Shown here: positions 1 to 10,565 of the stretch, one piece after another
How positions within the stretch are numbered: position 1 is the stretch's first letter
How the letters are laid out: each line of letters starts with the position of its first letter
Source of the DNA: Prorocentrum cordatum
Lineage: Eukaryota > Sar > Dinophyceae > Prorocentrales > Prorocentraceae
DNA length: 64,000 bases
NCBI GenBank assembly: GCA_963575745.1
Contig: CAUYUJ010007447.1
Coordinates: 453,848-517,847 of the forward strand
Reading direction: 5' to 3'
Notes under the pieces: generated by a model
What the model was told of the DNA's origin: nothing
What the model saw: the letters and a program-made list of their open reading frames with translations, nothing else
Database searches by the model: none
Position numbers and translations under genes: made by a program

Positions 1-2635
1 CCCACACCTTCCGCTGGGCCACCGGGTCGCCGTACTCGCTGCACACGCGCCCGTCTTCGGCAGCACTCCACCCAACGTTCCGAAAGAACTTCAGCACATC
101 CGCCACGGTGGGGCCAGGAGGTACATCCACCAAGGCCCACTGGGCGGCCATACGGTGCAGCTCCTGGGCGAGGTCCTGTAGGTGCGTGCCCACCCGCGAC
201 GGGCCTAGGGAGGTCACCACCAACGTCAGGTCGCCTTCTCTCCCCGCCTCGCCTGCCTGGAAGTCGGGCCAGCCCTTCAACAGCTCCGCCTCGCCACGTG
301 CTCCCAGCACGCCGGCGGCCCTGGCGTACGGGGCCGGCGTGCTCCTCACCTCCACCACCCGCCAGGCGGTCTGGAGGAGCGGGCGTGGGACCTCCCCTGG
401 CGACCGGCGGGCCATGAGCTGCATGGCCACCTGCCAGTCCTCGGGGTCCACGAGGGCGACGGCGTGGACGCGCCTCTCGTAACCTTGTGACAGTACCTCC
501 GCCCACGTGCCCGCCAGGTCGATCGGCTCGAAACCCTCCTCATCCATACGACGCTTGACCTCAGCCACGTCGGCCCTGGTGATCATGTCCGCCATCTCGT
601 TGCTGTGCGTCCTGATGTACGGTGCAGCGAGGACACGGCAGTGGTACTTGGCCTCTACGTAGTTGAGCAGTCTCACCGGGTGCCTCGCCATCCGATTCTT
701 CGGCCGGCGCGTCTCCGCCCACCTCTGGACCGTCTGGTTGTCCCCCACGTAGATGATCAGCCGCTCTTTCCAGGCCTGCCCGCGGGCGACCGCGAAACCT
801 ACTATGCAGAACAGCTCCCCGAGCGCTATGATCACCCATTCCTCGGGTAACCCAGCGGCCGTCTTCAACGCCTCCATGTAGCCCGCCAACTCTTGTCTCG
901 CGTAGACCTTGGCCGCCCAATCGATCTGCCCCGCCACCTCCAAGGTCGAGTCGCCGCCGACCCATACCACTTGCTCCATGGTGCCGGGGATGGCCAACCG
1001 CTCCCGCGGCTCGAGCATGCCCGCGAACGAGGAGAGGAAAGTGGCGCCCCACGTCTCCGGCCGTGCGACCATCACCCGCAGCATGTCGCAGCTATCCCAG
1101 AACTCCTGCCAAGCGACCTCCTGCTCCTCCTCACTTCCCTTCGGCGTGGCCCGTGCGGTGGGCCCATGGGGCTGGCACATCAGCGCGTCCAGCGCCCCCA
1201 GCTCCGTGCCCAGCGCCTGGTTGACCGCCGCGAAGTGCGTCCCCAACCCGCGGAGCCGCTGCACCGTTTTCAGCTGCACCACCCGCTGACCCGGCTCGAG
1301 CTCCGCCTCTTGAAGGAGGTAGCTCATCTTCTGGATCTTGGGTTCTGGGAGCGTCGCGCGGTCTACCACCCGGCCCTCGGAGTCCTCCAGCTGGAAGAGC
1401 AAGCCCCAGATGAGCTTCTCGGTACTGAACTCGCCCTCCTCCGCTAGCTTCTCCAGGTTGATTGAGCTATCGCCCAGGAGTAGCTTCGACATAGCGTCGA
1501 AGGTCCAGGCAGAAAGCCAAGGCCTCGCGCCCAGGGCCGGCTCCACCAAAACTCCGTCGTCGACCAGGACCTCGGACGAGTGCGCGACTTCGTCGTGGAG
1601 CTCCTCCGCCGGTGGACGATGGGCTTGGTGGGCATCCTGCACGCCGCGTCCCCACACTGCCCATTCGCCCGGTGCACCAGTCCAACCAAACACCATCGTG
1701 AGGTAGAGCACCGTCGTCGGCTCGGCTCCTGCCAACCCCTGGAGGCTCACCGCCATGATGCGGAGGCCAGGCAATTCGACCCACAAAAGTTTGAAGGCCG
1801 CCTGGAAGTCCCGCTTCGCCAAGTAGACCCGTACCTTCGGACACCGGCATCTCCGCCAGAGTATGGTCCTCGCGATCTCGCGGTGGGTGGGCAACTTCGC
1901 CGGGGGGTGGTTCAGCTTGTCACATCCCGCATTGGCGTCCCTCATGTCGTTGATGAAGCGGCCCTCGTCTGCGATCGTGCGGTCGGGCCGCATCTTCGGG
2001 ACCCTGCCCTGGGGTGACTCCATGATCCCCTCCAGCCCTGGGTGGCTGGACGGGGCGGCCCAAGCACGCCCCTTCACGATGTCGTCCCAGATCTTCCGCC
2101 TGGCCTCCTCCTGGTGCTGCGCCGCTGACTGGTGGGGCTTGGCCCTGACCCTCGTGATCTCACCCTCGTGCCTGACCTCTACCCCATTCGTCGCGACCCG
2201 CCTCAGGTACTCCAGGAGCTCCGGCTCCACCTTCCCCTCGAGATAGCTGTCGTGCACGCCCTTGAGGTGGTCCCCCTGGTCCGACTTCCAGGCAGCTCGA
2301 AGGGCTGTGGACGCCTCCTGCCATCCCCCGTGAGCGTCCAGGAGCTCCGCACCTCGTAAAATCATGCGCCCGAACGCCTCGTCACTGTACCCGGGCTCTG
2401 AACGAGCCGCCGTCCAGAAATTCAGAGCGCGCCGATCGGTGTCTGGGACCGCTCCTCCGACTCGATCGCGTAGGTCGTCCAGCTGTGGGTTGGCGCCCTC
2501 CTCCTGGGCCTCATCGCCCTCGGAAATGTGCCCCTCCAACGTCGCCGAAAAATTTGTTGACGGTGGGGGGCTCCCCCCCCCTCGCCCCTGCCTCCGCGCT
2601 TCTGGGTCAGCGTGGCGCCCAGCTCCAGGGCCTCG
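1..2635 (-). CDS. Element A ORF2: reverse transcriptase-RNase H (partial, runs off left edge)
   Basis: Translating the minus strand gives about 878 codons without a stop, from just after a TAA at 2638-2636 to base 1. An RT palm is visible: FINDMRDAN before motif A, KRDFQAAFKLL (motif A Asp), TMVFGWTGAPGEW (motif B position) and EVLVDDGVL (catalytic DD). An RNase H-like domain follows, with VWVGGDST, an ELF glutamate, YVGDNQTVQRW and THSNEMADMITR, so the acidic residues are in place. These domains copy element RNA into DNA. The frame overlaps the end of ORF1 (2422-2635) in the -1 frame. No credible ATG lies at its start, so a -1 frameshift or fused translation is likely. The C-terminus and any recombinase or integrase lie outside the window. 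Confidence 0.8.
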
Positions 2636-5600
2636 TTAATCATGGCCCGGGTGATGGCACTCAGCAGCTTCTCAGGGTAGTGGCCCGCGTCTGACGTCCG
2701 CTTGTGCTTCGTGACAGTGTCGACGCCCTTCAGCTCGACATGCTTATGCTGGTGTGTGCACCGGCGGGCCACTTCCTGCAGATGTCGCACGCACGTGACC
2801 AACCACGATCGCTTTCTATACCGTTCATCTCCTCTCACGCCGTCCTGAGGCCCCAGGCCGTACTCGCACTGGTCCACTGGCACCACCAGGACATCCTTCC
2901 GGCGAAGGATCTGGCGCCACCTGTCCAAGTCGTACGCCTTGGGATACCGACCATCTGGTGCGGGGTGCTCCGCTGTCGGCAGCGCACCGGCGTCGGCTAT
3001 GGTCTCGAACAAACGTCCAGCAAAATTGGCCATGGCTGTCCCCTCGATCTCCCACGATGGCCCGTCGGGTCGCCCAGCAGGAACGTCGAAGGTGCGTGTG
3101 CCACCATTGCGCAGCATCCACGGGCAGAAGGTACGGCACTCGAACCCGAGCCACCAGAGCAAGTACACACACTGTCTGGCCTCCTCCAGTAGCGCCTCCT
3201 GCACCTCCTTGCGCCTGGTGTCGTGCTCCTCCTGCATGCCCTTGCCACGTTCGGGGTCTGAGTACAGCTCGACCGCTGGACCGACTTCGACCCCGGCCTT
3301 CCGTAGCGAGTCCGACCACCCTTGGGTGCCTGCCCAGACCTCCTTCGCCGTCAGGGTGCGCCCCTTCCAGCAGGGCCGCCTTCCTCCTGTTGCCTGCCCG
3401 TGGCGCTCGTACCGCTTCCAGGCCGGGTTGCTCCAGTTGCCGAGGACCCTCCACCTCGGGTCCTCCCCAACGATGTCTTGCTCCCCAGCTTTCCGCTCAC
3501 GCCCAGCCTCCCTTGCCGCCCGGCACCGCGGGCACCTCTTCGCCGCGTCTCCTGGTACCTTCGCATCCTCATGCATCGCGTCATCCAGGTAGACGTCCCA
3601 ACCCGCAGCCAGTACCTCATGTGGCGGGTGCCCGCCCGTGAAGTACTTCACCCCTACGATGACTTCGAGCCGAGCTCGACCCCAGGGGTCGACGCGGACC
3701 ACGTGGATGGCCGTCTCCCGCAGCGCGGTCGGCGGGAAGGCTGCCAGGGTCCGGTAGTCCTTGTCATGACTCAGGTGGAGCGTGTCGTGGCAGAACATTC
3801 TCACGTCCGACTCGGTGATGGGAATGTAAGCGTCGGGCGGCCCCATGAACGTCTCAGCCTGCTTAGCCTCCTCCCACATGGCGACGCGCCACTGCTGCGC
3901 CAGTTCCATCACCTCTGCCACAGACGGGTCGCCCTCACCCTTGGAGTGCAGGTGTGCCGCGGCCGTGTTGATGAAGACGCACTGTCTCTCCTCAGCCTCC
4001 CCAGCCTGGCACTCAGGTAGGTACTCCGCCAGCTCCACGGTGACGGCCAGCTGGTCTCTGTAGTCCAGGACGTCCCAGATGCGCCCCTTGATATGAACTC
4101 GGCCACGTCCTGGTTCCTCCGCTGGCCCCCACGCCACTTTGCCCACATGCACCTCTGGACCCGCAAGTTCTCCCCCAACTCGTTCCACCCGTGACGCCAA
4201 GTACGGCCGGGCCTGGCCCGCCAACTCCTCATCTCCCAGCTCCACAGCATCCTGCAGGATCTCCTCGATCGGGGTGATCTGCCCCCCGAGGTACCCATCC
4301 AGCAAGCGGCCATGACAATATGAACGGAGACGGTTCGGCGCGTCAGCCACCAACTTTGCTTCTGGCGAGCGGCTGACCTGGTCCGCCATCGCCATGTGAA
4401 CCTTCGCCACCTCTGGCACGTCTTCCGGCAGTTCGAGTGGGCAAACAAACGCGGCTTGGCCTCCGTGGTCCCGCATCCAGCTCTCATCAGGGCCCTGCAC
4501 CAACTCCTGGAGCTCACGCTCCTGAGTAGTGTACTCCATGTCCGCGTACTCCCCGGGCGGCTTGGCGGCTTCCTCCGCCACCGCAGATCGGCCAGCTTCC
4601 GTTGCTCCTCCCCGCCGACCACCTCGTTGCGCTGCCTGATCCTTGCCTTCCTGCACCTTCGCGGCCTGCTCCTTCTGGGCATCCGCTCGGAGCTGCTTGA
4701 TCTTGACGAGCCGATCCTCGATCTTTATCTTCGGTCCCGTCTTTAGACCTCCCCGCTTGATGTACTGCGCCTTCGCAGTCCAGTGCGCCCTATCAGCACT
4801 CTTGATACCTTCGGCGTGGGACCGCTGACACGTGGTGGCCGTCTTCGAGCACCCGTCGTGGCAAGCTGCATCCCAACATTTGGGCTTTCCCTTGGAGTCG
4901 TTCGGTCCGTGTTTGACCGATTCCGCAACCTCGGGCCCCGTCAGAGCCGAGAGGACTTCTGGCGGGAGTTTGACCTTGCTCGCTCCAGCCTTCAGGGCAC
5001 CTCCTCCTGCTCCTCCTCCTCCGCCTCCTGTCAGACCGCCAACCTTCCCTCCGCCCCCGCCCCCTGAAGGGAGCTGGGGCAGACCTCCTGCTGGGCGGCG
5101 CTCCTCGACCTCCTCCACTCCTCCGGCTGCGAGTGGACGCAGCTGGGCACGGTGAGCGTTCTCCCAGTAGGCGTTGTCCGCGGTCTTGACCAGGCGCTCG
5201 AAGATAACCGTCTGGAAGTACCCGTCCGGGTCCTCCACCTCGAAAGTCGTAGGCAGTGTCAGCAGCGGTGGTCCTTCTGGCGTCGGCGTCCGAGCAGCGA
5301 AGATAAAATCATCCTTCCTCATGAGCTCCTTGTTGCAGTAGCGCTGCACCTCCTTCACCTTCCACCGAAGCTCCTCCCACCACCGCCCGTTCAGCTCTTC
5401 CCAGGCATCCTGAATGAAACGGGCGGTATACTTCCGCGGCTTCGCCTCGTGCTGCCGGATGAGGTAGTCCAAAGCCTCGCTCCTCTCGTCCCAGTGCTCG
5501 GCTCCATACGCCAAACATACTGCCCAGATGCCGTTGCGAGCCTGCCGTGCCCACTTCAACATATCCACAGGCTGCTTCGGTCGCGGCTCGATCTTGTACT

Positions 5601-8600
5601 CTGTCGTGGGTACGTAGTCATCGAATAACTCCTCTGGGCAAGTCACCCAGTCGGCCACACTGAGCGCGTGAGCGGCCAGCGTCTCGACCGACTTGCCTCC
5701 CCATGACCCCGACGCGATGCCAAAGGCGATCCGGTAGTTGATCAGGGTGGGCCAGCGGTGGTGCTTGAACAACGCCGAGGAATGCTCCGCCATGCGCAGG
5801 AGTGCCTTGACGAGCGCCCGGCCCAAGTCGTCCGGGCAAATGGCCACCCGGAAACGTCCGCATCCACGCGCCGCCAGGACAAGCAGCTCGTGGTCCTTCG
5901 TGATCGACTGGAGGGTGCCCATCTTCCCCGCCGCTGCGTCCTCCGCCCGCTTGTTCGTTAGGTCGAGGTTGTACGCGATGTCCGCCATGACCTTAACCAT
6001 TCCGTCGCTGCCCTTGTCCTCGGGGTCGCCGAGTGCTCCAGCTGACCTCCGTAACTTCTCCGACGGGCCATACTCTTCCTCATCGAAACTCACTCGAGCT
6101 CTCCTCGCCGGGACCCCAAAGGTCGGGCCAGCCCGATGTTCGAACAAGTCCATGGGAGGTGGTGTGGGGTCATGGCCTGGTCGACCCGTCGGTGGGCCTC
6201 GGCCCAGCTCGGCCCGCACTGTGCTGCCCCGCAAGTCGACTCCTTGACCGCCCAAGTCGGTTGCCCGCCGCTTGGGCTCCCAACCTCGAGCTGACCCCTT
6301 CTCCTCCCTGGCTGGCCGTCCTGGCTCGGGCATCCTTCCCAATCCAGGTGGCATCTCCACCGCCGGAGGGCGGGCCATGGGAGGCGTGGGCGGCCGCGCA
6401 GGGCCAGGGACCGGCCGTGCCAGCCCCTCCCGCCATGCTCCTCCCGCCACCTCCTCCTCATGTGCCTGGCTCAGGCCGCGCCTCTCTCTCAGCACCTCCG
6501 CTAGCTGCCGCAGGCTCTCTACCTCGTCGTCCGTCATGAAGGAGCCGCGGTCCCTCTCCAAGGCTTCGAGCGACTCGACGATCGCGTCGCAAGCCTCTCC
6601 CAGGTCATCGAAACCCTCGGAGTGCTGAAATCTCTCGGCCACGTCCAGCGGGTGATCCTCTCCACCGGCCCTTGCCTTCAAGAACTCCAGCGCCAAGGCC
6701 GTCTCCCCTCGTCGACGCCAGCGCTCCCGGGCCGCCCCATTCAGTAGGCCCCCCAGCTCTCCTCGAGTTATCGTGTCCACCCACGGTGGCTGCGTTGGGT
6801 ATGTCGGGGAAGTCGATGGCGGGTGCCTCCGAGCGTGTCCTTCATCTCGCACTCCTGCCTCCTCGATCCCCCGCGTCAGAATGCGCAGGGGATGGTCCTC
6901 CCTCCCCGTCGCGCCCCGCGCCAGCGCCTGAGCCACCGGGCTAGCTGTCTGGCCGTACTCATCCATTCCGTCGGGTATCTGGTTCGCCGTCCGCACGATG
7001 ATGGCGGGCGCTCCAGCTGTGGCAGCCTCGGCGCGCACCCGGTCGTCGATCACCGGCCCCAGGTTGGATGGGACTGCCGCCCGGGCTTCGAGCCCTGGGA
7101 TACGATACGTAGTCCAGCCCTCCTCCTCAACCGCCAGCTGGCACCCGTAGCAATAGTACTTCTTCGCCATCTCCGTACCCCGTGGGCCTCGCACCAGGGC
7201 CGTTAGCCATGCCCCACTGGCCGACACCAGGGGTAGGAGTGGTCTCCCAGCCGTCGACGTAGGGGACCTCGACCTGTACCGCGTGGGCTGCTCGTATGCC
7301 ATTCCGGCCACCACAGGCGCCGGTCCCTCAGTAACGGCGACAAGTCGTGCGGCCTCCTCATTCGCCAAGTCGTGCTCCAAACACGTCAGCACCCCACGGT
7401 TCAGAACCCGACCCAACGCGTGGCAGCCCAGGTGCGCACACTTCTTCACGCCTCTCTCGCGCTCGTAGGCGTTCGTGTGCTGCCAGCACAAGTTGACCAC
7501 CTTCTCCGCCCCCTTGACATTCGACTTCTCGCCATCCTCCTTGACCAGGCGAACTGGGGCACCTCGGGCTCGGTCTCGACACTTCTCCTTGCAAAGCTGG
7601 AAGATCGTGTCACCCTCCTGGTACAGCACCTCGTTGGCCATGCAGCGCTGGTGCTCCGGCTCCGACTCCGTCTCCGAGTTCGGGTCTTTCAACAGGGCGG
7701 CGGGGATGTCTGCTCTGCTTCGCCGGCCGCGCTGGCAACCCCTCTGGCCGCAACGCTTGAGGGGCCCGCATAGCCTGGCACAACCCTTTAGCCCCAAGGC
7801 GGCACAGCCCCGCCCACACGATGCAGCCGCTGCCCCCACCGCCCGACCTGCCCAACAAGGCTTCGGAACCGCCTCCACCAGCGCCTCCAGGTTGGTGTCC
7901 GTCTCAGCTGTCACGTACCCGTACGCCGGGGCATGCACCGCGTAGTTACCTTCGTCCGTGCAGGGCGTGTCTCTACACAGATGCACCACCTTGTCCTGGG
8001 AGTCCTCCAGCAGGTCGCGCAGTCGCCTCGACGTGGTAGCAAGCACCTCGCGGTACGGCCACGCCACTCCTGCCTTCTTATACTTAATCCCAGTATTCAC
8101 AGGTGGCCTCTCCAGCCTCGCGGCGGTGTCGCCCACCTTGATGATCAGGTGATGCGGCACCTTGTCGGCCCCCTTTGCGCGAAGCTGGGCGTAGAACTCG
8201 TTCTCCACGGCAATGGCGGTGGCTGGTCCTCTCAGCTCTGGGACCACTCCTTCCTCAGCGGCCGTGACCTGTGGCTTCGCTGTTGGGCAGCACAATCCCA
8301 ACGCCCGACCCAGGCAGCGGAGGGGTGCGCAGACCAGCACGTCGACTGCCGAGGCGATGGAGTGAAGACCATACCCCAAGCCGATGACAAGCGCCACGAT
8401 CAACCCTGCGAAGGTGGTCCAGCACAGCAAGGGCCAACCCGTGCCGAACGCCGCGTAACCCACCGTGTTGAGGCCGCTTCCAACGAGGCCACCTCCGCCC
8501 CACACCAGATCCGACCACTGTATCTCCGTCGGCGGCAGGTCAGTGATCCAACCTCCGAGCCAGCTCACTCCGAACTTGACCCCTCCGAAGCTGAACCAGC

Positions 8601-8913
8601 CTCGCATCTCCTCCTCCGCCTCCTCCGAGCCGCCCGCGCTCTCAGGACTTCGCCGCAGCGGGGGGTCCCGCCGACGACCGGCGAACCAGCTCCACATCCC
8701 GCCACTGCGGCGCCGTGAGCCCTCCTCACCTCCGTCGCCGGCGGCTGCTGGCGGTGCCTCCACGTGTGGCTGGGCTGATGCCGACGCCGTCGACGGCTGC
8801 TGGCGTCCCTTGCCTCCCGAGGGCAGGACTGCCGCTGGCCCCGCGGGCCCTCCTCTCCCCTTCCCGGCAGCGGGTGCGGGCCCAGCTGGGGGGGGGGCTG
8901 GCGCTGCGGCAAC
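2422..8913 (-). CDS. Element A ORF1: large Gag-like polyprotein with C-terminal methyltransferase-fold-like domain
   Basis: An open frame of about 2,160 codons with no ATG at its start; the N-terminus is probably supplied from 8898-9134 by a frame change. Counting from a GTG at 8763, residues ~105-160 are hydrophobic, followed by Cys/His-rich segments around 320-480. Helical Gag/capsid-like sequence lies near 920-1170 and a CCCH-like cluster (CWDAACHDGC...CQRSH) near 1293. From ~1800 a domain resembles a SAM-binding methyltransferase fold: KEVWAGTQGW (motif I-like), GPAVELYSDPE, TFCPWMLRNGGTRTF, then VPVDQCEYGLG and a His-rich CTHQHKH block. The last two blocks recur in element B after its RNase H. 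Activity is not shown: a clear PPC catalytic motif is missing here. It could instead be a structural derivative of the fold. Confidence 0.7.
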   Translation of the reverse strand, partial: VAAAPAPPPAGPAPAAGKGRGGPAGPAAVLPSGGKGRQQPSTASASAQPHVEAPPAAAGDGGEEGSRRRSGGMWSWFAGRRRDPPLRRSPESAGGSEEAEEEMRGWFSFGGVKFGVSWLGGWITDLPPTEIQWSDLVWGGGGLVGSGLNTVGYAAFGTGWPLLCWTTFAGLIVALVIGLGYGLHSIASAVDVLVCAPLRCLGRALGLCCPTAKPQVTAAEEGVVPELRGPATAIAVENEFYAQLRAKGADKVPHHLIIKVGDTAARLERPPVNTGIKYKKAGVAWPYREVLATTSRRLRDLLEDSQDKVVHLCRDTPCTDEGNYAVHAPAYGYVTAETDTNLEALVEAVPKPCWAGRAVGAAAASCGRGCAALGLKGCARLCGPLKRCGQRGCQRGRRSRADIPAALLKDPNSETESEPEHQRCMANEVLYQEGDTIFQLCKEKCRDRARGAPVRLVKEDGEKSNVKGAEKVVNLCWQHTNAYERERGVKKCAHLGCHALGRVLNRGVLTCLEHDLANEEAARLVAVTEGPAPVVAGMAYEQPTRYRSRSPTSTAGRPLLPLVSASGAWLTALVRGPRGTEMAKKYYCYGCQLAVEEEGWTTYRIPGLEARAAVPSNLGPVIDDRVRAEAATAGAPAIIVRTANQIPDGMDEYGQTASPVAQALARGATGREDHPLRILTRGIEEAGVRDEGHARRHPPSTSPTYPTQPPWVDTITRGELGGLLNGAARERWRRRGETALALEFLKARAGGEDHPLDVAERFQHSEGFDDLGEACDAIVESLEALERDRGSFMTDDEVESLRQLAEVLRERRGLSQAHEEEVAGGAWREGLARPVPGPARPPTPPMARPPAVEMPPGLGRMPEPGRPAREEKGSARGWEPKRRATDLGGQGVDLRGSTVRAELGRGPPTGRPGHDPTPPPMDLFEHRAGPTFGVPARRARVSFDEEEYGPSEKLRRSAGALGDPEDKGSDGMVKVMADIAYNLDLTNKRAEDAAAGKMGTLQSITKDHELLVLAARGCGRFRVAICPDDLGRALVKALLRMAEHSSALFKHHRWPTLINYRIAFGIASGSWGGKSVETLAAHALSVADWVTCPEELFDDYVPTTEYKIEPRPKQPVDMLKWARQARNGIWAVCLAYGAEHWDERSEALDYLIRQHEAKPRKYTARFIQDAWEELNGRWWEELRWKVKEVQRYCNKELMRKDDFIFAARTPTPEGPPLLTLPTTFEVEDPDGYFQTVIFERLVKTADNAYWENAHRAQLRPLAAGGVEEVEERRPAGGLPQLPSGGGGGGKVGGLTGGGGGGAGGGALKAGASKVKLPPEVLSALTGPEVAESVKHGPNDSKGKPKCWDAACHDGCSKTATTCQRSHAEGIKSADRAHWTAKAQYIKRGGLKTGPKIKIEDRLVKIKQLRADAQKEQAAKVQEGKDQAAQRGGRRGGATEAGRSAVAEEAAKPPGEYADMEYTTQERELQELVQGPDESWMRDHGGQAAFVCPLELPEDVPEVAKVHMAMADQVSRSPEAKLVADAPNRLRSYCHGRLLDGYLGGQITPIEEILQDAVELGDEELAGQARPYLASRVERVGGELAGPEVHVGKVAWGPAEEPGRGRVHIKGRIWDVLDYRDQLAVTVELAEYLPECQAGEAEERQCVFINTAAAHLHSKGEGDPSVAEVMELAQQWRVAMWEEAKQAETFMGPPDAYIPITESDVRMFCHDTLHLSHDKDYRTLAAFPPTALRETAIHVVRVDPWGRARLEVIVGVKYFTGGHPPHEVLAAGWDVYLDDAMHEDAKVPGDAAKRCPRCRAAREAGRERKAGEQDIVGEDPRWRVLGNWSNPAWKRYERHGQATGGRRPCWKGRTLTAKEVWAGTQGWSDSLRKAGVEVGPAVELYSDPERGKGMQEEHDTRRKEVQEALLEEARQCVYLLWWLGFECRTFCPWMLRNGGTRTFDVPAGRPDGPSWEIEGTAMANFAGRLFETIADAGALPTAEHPAPDGRYPKAYDLDRWRQILRRKDVLVVPVDQCEYGLGPQDGVRGDERYRKRSWLVTCVRHLQEVARRCTHQHKHVELKGVDTVTKHKRTSDAGHYPEKLLSAITRAMINEALELGATLTQKRGGRGEGGGAPHRQQIFRRRWRGTFPRAMRPRRRAPTHSWTTYAIESEERSQTPIGAL

Positions 8914-9134
8914 TCAGTCGCCGCCGCCATGCCACGGCGCCGCTGGTCCTCCTCCAGCGCCCGCAGCAGAGGCGCGTACGCCCCTCCATTGGCCTGCTCG
9001 GCCTCCGCGGGCAGCGACATGTCCGCGGTGCGGGCCGCGGGGGGCAAAGCCGGCGTCGCCGGCTGCGCCCGCCACCTGCGGCCGATCTCGACGGCTGCCA
9101 CGGCCCCGATGAGCATGGGCAGCAACGCCATCAT
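8898..9134 (-). CDS. Element A ORF1 N-terminal segment (different frame)
   Basis: Two tandem ATG codons at 9134-9129 open a protein beginning MMALLPMLIGAVAAVEIGRR, a short hydrophobic start followed by basic residues. It continues into an Ala/Pro-rich stretch. At a run of ten C on the minus strand (8897-8888) this frame gives a PPP run. The frame of the large ORF1, open from 8913, continues with matching Pro/Ala/Gly-rich composition. One base of slippage or one missing base in the C10 run would join the two. This segment is therefore probably the true start of ORF1. The join is inference; a sequencing error in the homopolymer is equally possible. Confidence 0.5.
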
Positions 9135-9861
9135 GTGGGAGCTGGTGTGCTACTTCCGACTGACAGCGCCTCGTGTGCACTGGGCTGGCGTGGCCCACCT
9201 CCTCCCTCCTCACCTCCACATGGCCCTCGGCACCTGTGCGGACCTCGGTCCGCGGGGCGGGTCGCGCTCCCCGCGCGAGTCGCCCCCTCAAGGGCCCGAG
9301 AAGGAAACTTGAGCCCCAAATGGGCCGCAGAGGGGGAAAGGGACGGAGAGCAGGAGAGACCCTTCCCCCTCACCAGGCACTTACTCCCTGAAACCCTACG
9401 TTTTACGCATGCTCAAACTCTCACGATCGATGAAGATGACTATGATGAAGATCTGCGATGATAAGGATGATGCTGATGATGGTGGTGATGCGTCTTCTTG
9501 GCAATGACGATGATGACCCGCAGCCGGTCGAGCCTGGCCACGGACCCGCGCACACCTCGTGCTCCCACGCGCGCGGCTCGCGCTCCCGCGCGCGCGGGCT
9601 GCCGGGGCCCGCGCCATGGGCAGCGCGGGCAAGGTGTTGGGCACGACGCTCGAGAACCCCGTCGGCTCGGACTCGCCGCCGCCGCGTCCTCCTCCTCCTT
9701 CTCCTCCTCCTTAGGCCCCTGGCCGGGCCCTTCCTGGGCCCAGGAGCTGTGTGTACGCCCTCCTGGCCAAGCCAGGGGGGCGACCCCGAGGCTGGAGAGC
9801 CGCGAAGAAGGGACGAAGAAGCCCGCATACCTCAAACCTCGAGCCTGCCCCCCCCCCCAAT
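9135..9861. other. 5' flank of element A, no gene
   Basis: No convincing gene. The stretch holds a short degenerate (GAT)n tract near 9430-9500 and a 68-bp block at 9718-9785 that recurs at 21416-21483. A 32-codon ATG frame at 9615 has no recognisable similarity. Confidence 0.5.
9718..9785 (+). repeat. Dispersed repeat R10, copy 1
   Basis: About 68 bp matching 21416-21483 in the same orientation. Both contain CCCAGGAGCT, TGTGTACGCCCTC and TGGCCAAGCCAGG. Nature unknown. Confidence 0.6.
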
Positions 9862-9992
9862 CTTGGCATCGCTCGGACGGGTACATTTTCCCTTCGGCGA
9901 GAACAATCGAGGAGCATCCTGGATCATTTGGCGAAACAGCCACGCGCGAGACCGACAAAAGCACAGGGAATGGACGTCGGAGCGATGGCGAG
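9862..9992 (+). mobile_element. Introner-like inverted-repeat element, copy 1 (131 bp)
   Basis: Starts CTTGGCATCGCTCGGACG and ends ACGTCGGAGCGATGGCGAG, an imperfect inverted copy of the start. The interior shares GAGCATCCTGGATCAT and CACGCGCGAGACCGAC with other copies. The flanks are CAAT and CCAT, an imperfect 4-bp duplication. Six copies occur in the window. Confidence 0.8.
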
Positions 9993-9997
9993 CCATA

Positions 9998-10174
9998 CAG
10001 TCGGGGCGCTGAAGAAGGAACCCTTTTCGTTGGGGAGGGGCTCGGTGTTCCTTGATTGTTTTAACAGTTTGCCTGAGGTCTTCATGAGGTTTTCCATGGG
10101 ACATCGATGTTTAACTTATGAGAAACAGGGGCCCCGTTCCTTATTTAGGGTTCCTTAGGTCAACGCCCCGACTG
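9998..10174 (+). mobile_element. TA-flanked MITE (mariner-like), copy 1
   Basis: 177 bp beginning CAGTCGGGGCGCTGAAG and ending GCCCCGACTG, flanked on each side by TA. A second copy is at 58031-58206. A TIR starting CAGT with a TA target duplication is typical of Tc1/mariner non-autonomous elements; no transposase is present. It begins 5 bp after introner copy 1. Confidence 0.75.
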
Positions 10175-10423
10175 TATCGTTGCCCCTCAGAGGACCACCG
10201 TCCAGACCTGAGGGCCAGTCGGCAGGAGATCGCAGAGTACCTCGACCGGCAGGGCGCCCGCGGGCGGGGGGCAAAGGGGCCGCGGCCCCAGGCCGCGGCC
10301 ACGGGCGGCCGTGGCCCGGGCCGCCGTCGCGGGGTTGGCTGACGCCTCTGGCGGCCGCCTGGCCAGCGGGAAGGTTCGGAGGAGGGACAAGGTAAGGGTA
10401 GGAGGTCTATCCACCTCGGACTC

Positions 10424-10560
10424 TAGAGGGCAGAAAATCCACCCCGATTATAACCACCCCGACACGCGAAGGCGTTTAGTAAACGCACCCTAAGAAGGAA
10501 TCAAACAGGGCAGACCTGTTTAGTGAACGTTCAGGGCCGTTTCGTAAACGCCAATTGTCC
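10424..10560 (-). repeat. Dispersed repeat R3, inverted copy
   Basis: Reverse complement of blocks at 57893-58025 and 58228-58374. Shared features are GCGTTNNCTAAAC motifs, GATTCCTTCTT and GGGGTGGTTAT. About 137 bp, no coding content. Confidence 0.7.
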
Positions 10561-10565
10561 GGTCC

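Noticed and set aside
9615-9713. 32-codon ATG frame MGSAGKVLGTTLENP as a first exon
   Set aside because: No similarity recognised, no splice partner identified, and it ends in a CCT tract.
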